Source of the DNA: Gammaproteobacteria bacterium
GTDB lineage: Bacteria > Pseudomonadota > Gammaproteobacteria > GRL18
DNA length: 5,853 bases
Direction of reading: 5' to 3'
NCBI GenBank assembly: GCA_027076245.1
Contig: JALTKC010000192.1
Span: forward strand, 1-5,853
Position numbers and translations under genes: made by a program. Of the stretch, positions 1 to 5,595 are shown one piece after another (positions within the stretch are counted from its first letter, which is position 1; every line of letters begins with the position of its first letter). A model generated the notes under the pieces. It saw only the letters and a program-made list of their open reading frames with translations. It searched no databases and was not told the DNA's origin.

Positions 1-1353
1 ATTATTATCCGCAATGATGAACTGAATTTAAAAGCTCAACAGAAACTGCAGAAAAAACTGGAAGTACTCAACACCCAGTGTCAGGAAACCGGGCTGTTTA
101 ACCGCCGTTATTTCCTTGATCGGCTGGAACAGGCTGTAGAAACAGCCATTAATGACAACCAGAAAACTTATTTGTTACTTATCAGCCTGGATAACTTTGC
201 TGATATTAGAAACAAACTGGGTGTTATAAACAGTGACCATGTTATTGTGGATATTGCCCGGCTGCTGAAAAAACTGACGGCTGATAAAAATATCTCCCTG
301 TCCCGTTATGAAACTTCCCGCTTCAGTGCTCTGGTCAATACGGATAATGAGCAGGAGCTTATGCAGTTGGCTGAAGATATTCGCCTGACCGTTGATAAAC
401 ATATTGCCGAAGTCAAAGATAAAAGTATTATCATCACCTGCAGTATTGGTATTGTTCTGATTGATTCAAGCTGTAAAGGTTCCCAGAGCTGTCTCAATCA
501 TGCTCAGAATGCCTGTGATAAAGCTACGGAACAGGGTGGTAATCAGATTCATCGCTATGTGCCCGATGCCAGTGAGATGGATGATCAGCAACTGCTGCGC
601 TACTGGGCCAATGAAATTGAAAATGCCATTAAACAGAAACGGCTGTTCCTGATGTTTCAACCCTTTGTCAGTCTTATGGGTGAAAACAGTGAAAATTATG
701 AACTGTATATTCGTATGCGCAATGACAAGGGTGATGTTATTTATCCCCAGGATTTTATGCCCCAGGCCGAAGCCTCAAAACATTCTGTGCATATTGACCG
801 CTGGATTATTGCCGAGGCTATCCGCCTGATTGCTGAAACCAATAAGGAAGGTCATCATTTTCGCTTTGTGGTAAAACTCAGCAGTGCCTCTTTAACGGAT
901 GAAAAATTTATTGCCTGGGTTAAACACAATCTGGAAAGGTTTAAAGTTAAAGGCAAATCCATTATCTTCCAGTTTCAGGCTGAGCAGGCCGCTGATCATC
1001 TGCGCCAGATGCAGAAACTGACGCAGCAGATTCATCAACTGGGCTGTCTGCTGTCTTTTGAACATTTTGGTCAGGATGAAAATGCCGAAACTCTGCTGGA
1101 ACATGTTATTGTTGATTTCCTGAAACTGGATAATGAACTGGTCAGGGATATTGCCACCAATGCCGAACGCCTTGAAAACCTGAATGCTGTCTGTACCCGG
1201 GCTAATGAAATGGGTATTAAGACCATTGTGCCTTTTGTCGAGGAGGCGGGTTCCCTATCTGTGATCTGGCAGTCCGGTGCTCACTTTATTCAGGGAGCCT
1301 TTTTACAGGAACCCAGCACTTCTCTGGATTTTGATTTTTCCAGTTTTTCCTGA
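1..1353 (+). CDS. fimX: FimX-like degenerate GGDEF-EAL protein, cyclic-di-GMP receptor (5' partial)
   Basis: The frame is open from base 1 to a TGA at 1351-1353, giving 450 residues; the start lies outside the window. Residues 1-29 form a charged, probably helical linker. The GGDEF domain begins at TGLFNR (30-35), but its signature is RYETSRF, with ETSRF (104-108) replacing GGDEF, so diguanylate cyclase activity is unlikely. The EAL domain begins near FQPFVSL (about 219); EAL is ELY (234-236). Phosphodiesterase ligands look lost: the usual Asn of NLS is Lys292, the Glu of the LEITE-like strand is Gln324, and DDFG reads EHFG. Positions common in binding-only EAL domains remain: Gln220, Arg238, the IDRW Asp266, Glu414 of FVEE and Gln431-Gly432. 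This pattern, and a C-terminus ending in a DFDFS-type tail, match FimX, a polar receptor controlling type IV pilus assembly and twitching. A REC-PAS N-terminus would be expected upstream. Another degenerate GGDEF-EAL protein remains possible. Confidence 0.8.
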   Translation: MIIRNDELNLKAQQKLQKKLEVLNTQCQETGLFNRRYFLDRLEQAVETAINDNQKTYLLLISLDNFADIRNKLGVINSDHVIVDIARLLKKLTADKNISLSRYETSRFSALVNTDNEQELMQLAEDIRLTVDKHIAEVKDKSIIITCSIGIVLIDSSCKGSQSCLNHAQNACDKATEQGGNQIHRYVPDASEMDDQQLLRYWANEIENAIKQKRLFLMFQPFVSLMGENSENYELYIRMRNDKGDVIYPQDFMPQAEASKHSVHIDRWIIAEAIRLIAETNKEGHHFRFVVKLSSASLTDEKFIAWVKHNLERFKVKGKSIIFQFQAEQAADHLRQMQKLTQQIHQLGCLLSFEHFGQDENAETLLEHVIVDFLKLDNELVRDIATNAERLENLNAVCTRANEMGIKTIVPFVEEAGSLSVIWQSGAHFIQGAFLQEPSTSLDFDFSSFS

Positions 1354-1380
1354 TTCCAGATTTGACTGTTCGATATAGAA

Positions 1381-1417
1381 GAGCTTGCGCGGGCAGGATG
1401 CCCACGCTCCCAGGCGT
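1381..1417. repeat. GC-rich inverted repeat between convergent genes, possible terminator or interspersed repeat
   Basis: This lies in the 70-base gap between the convergent fimX-like and Lon-like genes. GGGCA (1391-1395) pairs with TGCCC (1399-1403) around a GGA loop. After one C-A mismatch the stem continues with GCG (1387-1389) against CGC (1405-1407). GAGC (1381-1384) and GCTC (1406-1409) give an alternative outer pairing, and ACGC (1404-1407) with GCGT (1414-1417) gives a competing hairpin. No clear T-tract follows on either strand, so it is not a textbook intrinsic terminator, though the position suits a bidirectional one. It resembles, from memory, short GC-rich palindromes scattered between genes in some proteobacteria; this window has only one copy. 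Confidence 0.5.
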
Positions 1418-1423
1418 ATAGCC

Positions 1424-3925
1424 TTATTCTTCGTTGTCCTTATCATATTTGTGCTGTTCCTGGTGCTTGATATTGGAATACTGCTCCATACACTGCTGAA
1501 TCTTCTGGTTGATACTGCCCTGTGGATACTGGCCGTTTTGATCCAGTTTACCGGCGTCCATACCCATTAACAGAGACAGGGCATCATCCACATGCTCTAT
1601 ACCATAAATGGTAAACATTCCCTGTGCAACGGCTTCAATCACTTCTTCTTTTAGCATCAGGTTCACCATATTACTGGCTGGAATAATAACCCCCTGCCGC
1701 CCTGTCAGACCGCGTTGTTTACAGATATCAAAGAAGCCTTCAATTTTTTCATTAACACCGCCAATGGCCTGTACTTCTCCCAGCTGATTAACCGATCCGG
1801 TTAAGGCCAGCGACTGCTTTACCGGAATTTCAGATACAGCAGATAGCAGGGCACATAATTCAGCTACCGAAGCACTGTCGCCATCCACTTCACCATAAGA
1901 CTGTTCAAAAGTCAGATTGGCATCTATGGACAGCATCCGGGTTTTGGCATAGTGATGCCCCAGATAGGAGGACAGGATCATAACGCCCTTGCTGTGAATA
2001 TCCCCACCCAGATCCACTTCACGTTCAATATCTACAATATGGCCGTCTCCTATCCTGACCGTTGCCGTGATCCGCGACGGCTGACCAAAGGCAAACTCGC
2101 CTATCTGCAGAACAGACAGGGCATTAACCTGCCCGACTTTCTGGTTGTCGGTATCAATCAGAATGGTGCCTTTAAGAATTTCTTCATACAGCTCATCCCG
2201 ATACTGATCCATACGATAGATACGAGCCTGGATAGCAGCATTAACATCCTGCAGGATAATATGCTGTGGCTCATCCCGGGCATTTGTTTTCTGCCTTTGC
2301 TGGTAATAATATTCTGATTCCAGTATAAGGTCTCTGAGTTCACCCATATGCAGCGATACTCTGGCACTGTGATCCACCATACGGGAACTGTGTTCTATAA
2401 TCCGTTCCACAGCTTTACGCTCAATGGGTTTAACCTGTTCCTGTTTCTGTATATCGGCAATCAGACGGGCGTATTTATGAGTAACATCCCTGTCTCGCGG
2501 CATCTGTTCAGAAAAATCCACATGCACTTTAAAGAGCTTGTTAAACTCGGAATCATTCTGCTTAAGCAAATGATAAATATGCCGGTCACCAATAAGCACA
2601 ATTTTAACTTTTAAAGGGATCGGATCCGGTTCGAGAGTTAGGTTGCGGGAGAAACTGTGCAGTTCATCCATGGGTTCAATCGTGATCATGGAGGATTTTA
2701 AGGCTCGTTTAAGGCCGTCCCAGGCGTAGGGATTCACCAGGATCTTTTCAGCATCCAGAAGCAGGTAGCCATCATTGGCCTTATGCAGAGAACCGGGCTT
2801 AATCAGGGTAAAGGCTGTCAGCAGATTGCCCAGACCCAGGGTGTTATCGGTATTTTGATCACCTTCACGAGGGTTGTAATAAGCCAGATGTTCAATACGG
2901 CCAATGAGATTGGAGTAGGTAGGATTGTCTTCAAAGATAACCGGCATATTTTCAGACATGGAATTATCCACCAAAACATTCACCAGATAACGGTGAAAGT
3001 TAGCGGTCTTACTGATATGCTTGCGTTTTTCCACCCCTTCTTTGGCGTGAGTTTCTTCTTCATAAAACTCATCCAGATGATTAATGATGTCTTCCTTGAC
3101 TTCATTAAGGTAATTTTTTACCTGTTCATAAGCCTCATATTCTTTGAACAGGTTTTCCATGGATGAGTCAACCAGCTGGGTTACGATATCCTTATCAAGG
3201 GCATCCAGTTTCTCCTTACCTTCCTGCTCCCAGAGAGGAAACTTTGCCAGAGTGTCCTGTAATTGCTCCTGATAATGGTCTATGGTTTCATTAAAGGCTT
3301 TCTGGGTCTCTTCCGGCAACTGTTTAAAGCTGTCCAGATTGCTGATCTCACCATCCACAATGGCAGAAAGCGTATAACCGCTGGGGGTACGAATGACTGC
3401 TACATTATCTTCCCTGGCCTTATCAATCAGCTCATGCAACAATTTGTCACTGCGTTCATTGATGTCATTCTCGATAGCCTGGACCTGGGCAGCGTATTCG
3501 TCACTTTGAAAGGCGGCGGTAATTAAAGAGGATATCAGCTTGACCAGTTTTTCCATGGCATCCGCCAGAGGTTTGGCCATACCCACTGGCAGGCGTAAAA
3601 AACGCGGATGCTGGGGATATTCAAAATTATTGACATAACACCAGTCAAAGGGTTTTTTACGATGGACATAACGCTTTTTCAGCAATTTTTTAATTAAAGC
3701 CGTTTTGCCTATGCCTTCTGAACCCAGAATAAACAGATTATAGCCCTTGTGGTCCATCCCCATTCCGAAGTCAATCGCCTCCAGCGCCCGCTGCTGGCCG
3801 ATAATTTCATCCAGCTCCAGCAGATCTTCAGTGGTACTGAAATCTAAATCACTTAAATCACACTTTTTATAGAGCTGATCCAGAGACAGGACATGACAGG
3901 ATGGGTTATTATGTATATGGGTCAT
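1424..3925 (-). CDS. Lon-related ATP-dependent protease (AAA_32 / LonB-like family)
   Basis: This 833-residue protein is complete. It should be a cytoplasmic AAA+ protease with ATPase and Ser-Lys peptidase domains in one chain. Walker A is GSEGIGKT (68-75). A long, charged, largely helical insertion (about 120-300, probably coiled coil) separates it from a Walker B-like strand, GYLLLDA (386-392). The Lon C-terminal peptidase domain covers about 580-790. Its catalytic Ser684 lies in DGDSAS and Lys727 in GGVNEK; their 43-residue spacing equals that of E. coli Lon Ser679/Lys722. A polar Gln-rich tail follows 795. Length and layout fit the approximately 800-residue Lon-related family, which has no N-terminal Lon substrate domain; E. 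coli YcbZ/LonH is a shorter relative. An in-frame TAA at 3932-3934 stops extension upstream, and family similarity starts near residue 13, so the ATG at 3923-3925 is the likely start despite only a weak GTGGA-like ribosome site. Substrates are unknown. Confidence 0.93.
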   Translation of the reverse strand: MTHIHNNPSCHVLSLDQLYKKCDLSDLDFSTTEDLLELDEIIGQQRALEAIDFGMGMDHKGYNLFILGSEGIGKTALIKKLLKKRYVHRKKPFDWCYVNNFEYPQHPRFLRLPVGMAKPLADAMEKLVKLISSLITAAFQSDEYAAQVQAIENDINERSDKLLHELIDKAREDNVAVIRTPSGYTLSAIVDGEISNLDSFKQLPEETQKAFNETIDHYQEQLQDTLAKFPLWEQEGKEKLDALDKDIVTQLVDSSMENLFKEYEAYEQVKNYLNEVKEDIINHLDEFYEEETHAKEGVEKRKHISKTANFHRYLVNVLVDNSMSENMPVIFEDNPTYSNLIGRIEHLAYYNPREGDQNTDNTLGLGNLLTAFTLIKPGSLHKANDGYLLLDAEKILVNPYAWDGLKRALKSSMITIEPMDELHSFSRNLTLEPDPIPLKVKIVLIGDRHIYHLLKQNDSEFNKLFKVHVDFSEQMPRDRDVTHKYARLIADIQKQEQVKPIERKAVERIIEHSSRMVDHSARVSLHMGELRDLILESEYYYQQRQKTNARDEPQHIILQDVNAAIQARIYRMDQYRDELYEEILKGTILIDTDNQKVGQVNALSVLQIGEFAFGQPSRITATVRIGDGHIVDIEREVDLGGDIHSKGVMILSSYLGHHYAKTRMLSIDANLTFEQSYGEVDGDSASVAELCALLSAVSEIPVKQSLALTGSVNQLGEVQAIGGVNEKIEGFFDICKQRGLTGRQGVIIPASNMVNLMLKEEVIEAVAQGMFTIYGIEHVDDALSLLMGMDAGKLDQNGQYPQGSINQKIQQCMEQYSNIKHQEQHKYDKDNEE

Positions 3926-3991
3926 ACGTTTTTAAGTCCACTTTTTACAAGTATTTATATAAGTATTTATTAAAATCAAACAAGATATCCA
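3926..3991. promoter_or_regulatory. Divergent AT-rich intergenic region for the Lon-like gene and darP
   Basis: These 66 bases separate two genes that point away from each other, so promoters for both should lie here or inside the coding ends. For darP, a TTTACA (3944-3949) followed after 18 bases by TATTAA (3968-3973) is a possible but weak sigma-70 promoter. On the minus strand a TATAAA (3959 to 3954) could be a -10 for the protease gene, but no good -35 lies at the right distance. I see no heat-shock (sigma-32) consensus. Neither gene has a strong Shine-Dalgarno sequence. The element choice is inference. Confidence 0.4.
3949..3970. repeat. Two direct copies of AAGTATTTAT, 12-bp period
   Basis: AAGTATTTAT occurs at 3949-3958 and again at 3961-3970, separated by AT. 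The copies sit in the middle of the divergent promoter region and overlap the candidate -10/-35 elements. The spacing is close to one helical turn, which would suit side-by-side protein binding, but the AT-rich composition makes chance or slippage equally plausible. Confidence 0.5.
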
Positions 3992-4570
3992 ATGGCAAAA
4001 AACAAATCCAGACATTCATTTTCATCAGGACCATTTTCATCAGGAGAAGCCTCAAACCAGCGTGACGGCTCACCAGAGGAAGATGAACATTATATCAGTA
4101 AATCCCAGGCTAAACGCGATGTTGAGGCCATGCAGAAACTGGGTGAAAAGCTGGTTAAATTGTCTCCCAATGAGCTGGATAAGTTTGATCTGGAAGAACG
4201 TCTTAAGGACGCGGTTCTTTTTGCACAGACCATTCGCAGTCATAGTGCTCATCGGCGCCAGATGCAGCTGATCGGTAAATTAATGCGCCAGACAGATACC
4301 GCAGGTATTCAGGCTCAGTATGAGCGCTATCATAACCAGTTAAGTGAACAAACCGCCAGGTTTCATCAAATTGAAACCTGGCGGGATCGGCTGATTAAGG
4401 AAGGCGATACGACAATTAATGAATTACTGGCCAAATACCCGCAACTGGAACGTTCCCGGCTTCGGCAACTGTTAAGAAATATTAACAAAGAATCTGAGCA
4501 AAACAAACCGCCTAAAAGTGCTCGCCAGTTATTTAAATACCTTAAAGAAATCATGCTGGAATCTGACTGA
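3992..4570 (+). CDS. darP: DarP / YjgA (DUF615) 50S ribosome-associated assembly factor
   Basis: This 192-residue protein is complete and close to the E. coli length of about 183. The family assists late 50S subunit maturation in the cytoplasm, contacting 23S rRNA. Recognition rests on three blocks: ISKSQAKRDVEAMQKLGEKL (35-54), RRQMQLIGKLMRQ (88-100) and NKPPKSARQLFKYLKE (171-186), the last being the family's hallmark C-terminus. Residues 1-33 are polar, low in complexity and probably disordered, with an FSSG repeat. An in-frame TAA at 3971-3973 limits the start, and ATG at 3992 is the only sensible choice although no clear Shine-Dalgarno precedes it. The gene diverges from the Lon-like gene and converges on the nit gene, so it is probably transcribed alone. 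A perfect 13-bp inverted repeat lies within codons 121-131. In many gammaproteobacteria darP is near tldD and pmbA, neither of which is here. Confidence 0.95.
   Translation: MAKNKSRHSFSSGPFSSGEASNQRDGSPEEDEHYISKSQAKRDVEAMQKLGEKLVKLSPNELDKFDLEERLKDAVLFAQTIRSHSAHRRQMQLIGKLMRQTDTAGIQAQYERYHNQLSEQTARFHQIETWRDRLIKEGDTTINELLAKYPQLERSRLRQLLRNINKESEQNKPPKSARQLFKYLKEIMLESD
4017..4045 (+). repeat. Two-copy 15-bp tandem repeat in the darP N-terminus
   Basis: CATTTTCATCAGGA is present at 4017-4030 and again, identically, at 4032-4045, a 15-bp period. In frame it encodes FSSGP then FSSGE (residues 10-19). The period is a multiple of three, so copies can be gained or lost without breaking the frame. It falls in the poorly conserved leader of the protein, where slippage would be tolerated. 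Confidence 0.85.
4353..4384. repeat. Perfect 13-bp inverted repeat (hairpin) inside darP
   Basis: CCGCCAGGTTTCA (4353-4365) is the exact reverse complement of TGAAACCTGGCGG (4372-4384), with a six-base loop TCAAAT (4366-4371). It encodes residues 121-131 of DarP (T-A-R-F-H-Q-I-E-T-W-R), a moderately conserved part of the protein. The left arm uses AGG for Arg123, usually a rare codon in this group. No T-run follows on the plus strand (next bases GATCGG), so it is not a standard terminator. Confidence 0.9.
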
Positions 4571-4612
4571 TAACCACAAAAATCCAATGGCACTGTTATT
4601 CAACAAATTAAA
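4571..4612. other. Convergent gap between darP and nit
   Basis: Forty-two AT-rich bases separate the darP stop from the nit stop. I see no stem-loop followed by a T-run in either direction, so termination here is either factor-dependent or occurs inside the facing gene. An 11-base match to the darP start region (ATCCAATGGCA) is at 4582-4592; it opens a 12-codon ATG frame ending at 4625 that has no ribosome site and is not called as a gene. Confidence 0.6.
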
Positions 4613-5458
4613 TCAGGTTAAATGACAGGGCAGCCGAATATGTTCCAGTACCGGGAAACTCTTGCGGATCTGCTTGAGTTTATCCGGTTCTATGTCACTG
4701 ATAGCAAAACCTGAACCTCTGGGTAAACTGTCCATAATGCCGCCCCAGGGATCAATGATCATACTATGGCCAAATGTTTCCCGACCATTGACATGATAAC
4801 CGCCCTGAGCTGAAGACACCACAAAGCACAGATTTTCAATAGCTCTGGCCCGGTTCAGGACTTCCCAGTGGGCTTTACCGGTGGTGGCTGTAAAAGAAGA
4901 AGCGAGGACAAGGATCTCCATGCCTTGTGCTATCATTTCCCTGAACAGTTCCGGAAAGCGCAGATCGTAGCATATGGCCAGCCCCAGTTTACCAAACGGG
5001 GTATCAACGACAACCACCTGATCACCGGCTTCCGTAAAAGAGGATTCATTGTAAGCACCGCCCTGTTCGCCAAAATCTATATCAAACAGGTGAATCTTGT
5101 CATAACGGGCCACCTGTTCACCCTGGTTATTAAATAACAGACAGGCGGAACGCACTTTACCCGGTGTATTACTGATCAGCGCGGTAGTGCCTCCCGCAAT
5201 CCAGATATTATGCTCCCTGGCCGTATTAGACAGAAAGCTCTGAACCGGTGTCATATCATCAGAATGGACAGCATCCAGAGGCGGCTCAGCGACTTTCAGC
5301 GTATCCTGTTCAGACATTCCCATATGGGCAAAATTTTCCGGCAGAACCACCAGTTCAGCCCCCTGTTTTACGGCATCCTGTATCAGTCGCCCGGCTTCAC
5401 TCAGGTTTGCACTGACATTCGGTCCGGAAGCCATTTGAATTGCTGCTACTTTTGACAT
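4613..5458 (-). CDS. Nitrilase-superfamily amidase, NIT1 type (probable deaminated glutathione amidase)
   Basis: This 281-residue protein is complete. It belongs to the carbon-nitrogen hydrolases, with the Glu-Lys-Cys triad visible: Glu41 in LPENF, Lys121 in YDKIHLF and Cys163 in AICYDLRFPEL. The later blocks SSFTATTGKAHWEVLNRARA (187-206) and HSMIIDPWG (231-239) are typical of the NIT1 branch. Studied NIT1 enzymes (yeast, mammalian, E. coli YbeM) hydrolyse deaminated glutathione, a metabolite-repair reaction in the cytoplasm; assigning that substrate here is inference. An in-frame TAA at 5486-5488 bounds the start, and AGAGG sits four bases before the ATG. The gene lies 137 bases downstream of the yhdP-like gene on the same strand, as in many gammaproteobacteria, but the expected tldD does not follow; darP converges instead. 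No signal peptide or membrane segment is seen. An omega-amidase or other amidase role is less likely but not excluded. Confidence 0.93.
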   Translation of the reverse strand: MSKVAAIQMASGPNVSANLSEAGRLIQDAVKQGAELVVLPENFAHMGMSEQDTLKVAEPPLDAVHSDDMTPVQSFLSNTAREHNIWIAGGTTALISNTPGKVRSACLLFNNQGEQVARYDKIHLFDIDFGEQGGAYNESSFTEAGDQVVVVDTPFGKLGLAICYDLRFPELFREMIAQGMEILVLASSFTATTGKAHWEVLNRARAIENLCFVVSSAQGGYHVNGRETFGHSMIIDPWGGIMDSLPRGSGFAISDIEPDKLKQIRKSFPVLEHIRLPCHLT

Positions 5459-5595
5459 TTTTCCTCTAAAATTTCTGCACGGTTTTTACGTGTATTTTTC
5501 CAGATACGGTTTTTTATAATTCTGATAGACCCTATAGTTTCATCGATCAGCACTGGAATTACAAGTTTGTCCACTATTGTCGCCTACTCAAATAG
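5459..5595 (-). promoter_or_regulatory. Spacer between the yhdP-like gene and nit
   Basis: This 137-base AT-rich spacer is longer than needed for a tight operon. Read on the minus strand, it has only a weak 5-bp pairing (CTATT with AATAG) just after the yhdP stop and no strong terminator, so read-through from yhdP is possible. A TATAAA (5518 to 5513) could be a -10 element for nit, but no matching -35 lies 16-18 bases upstream. ACGGTTTTT is repeated on the plus strand at 5479-5487 and 5506-5514. I see no riboswitch or RNA gene. Confidence 0.35.
5462..5467 (-). promoter_or_regulatory. Ribosome binding site of the nit gene
   Basis: Read on the minus strand the sequence is AGAGGA followed by AAA and the ATG at 5458-5456. 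It is the only clear Shine-Dalgarno among the complete genes in the window and fixes the nit start; the spacing of four bases from the GG is slightly short. Confidence 0.75.

Noticed and set aside
172..1353. A TTG start at 172 for the FimX-like gene
   Set aside because: The frame is open to base 1 and TGLFNR, the start of the GGDEF domain, is encoded upstream of 172, so the gene enters from the left edge.
1385..1570. Plus-strand 61-codon frame beginning with a GQDAHAPR-like peptide and a hydrophobic stretch
   Set aside because: It starts in the GC-rich palindrome and then runs antisense through the 3' end of the Lon-like gene. The hydrophobic run is the complement of the polar, Gln/Lys-rich tail, and peptides of this type are common artefacts of such repeats.
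1952..3526. Several plus-strand frames of about 87-127 codons across the Lon-like gene
   Set aside because: All are antisense to a well-supported 833-codon gene with intact motifs, and none has a recognisable domain.
4353..4384. Intrinsic terminator within darP
   Set aside because: The stem is strong, but no T-run follows on either strand, and it sits about 185 bases before the darP stop.
4868..5455. Plus-strand frames of 89 and 81 codons across nit
   Set aside because: They are antisense to the complete nit gene, whose catalytic triad and start are clear; their translations look like random sequence.
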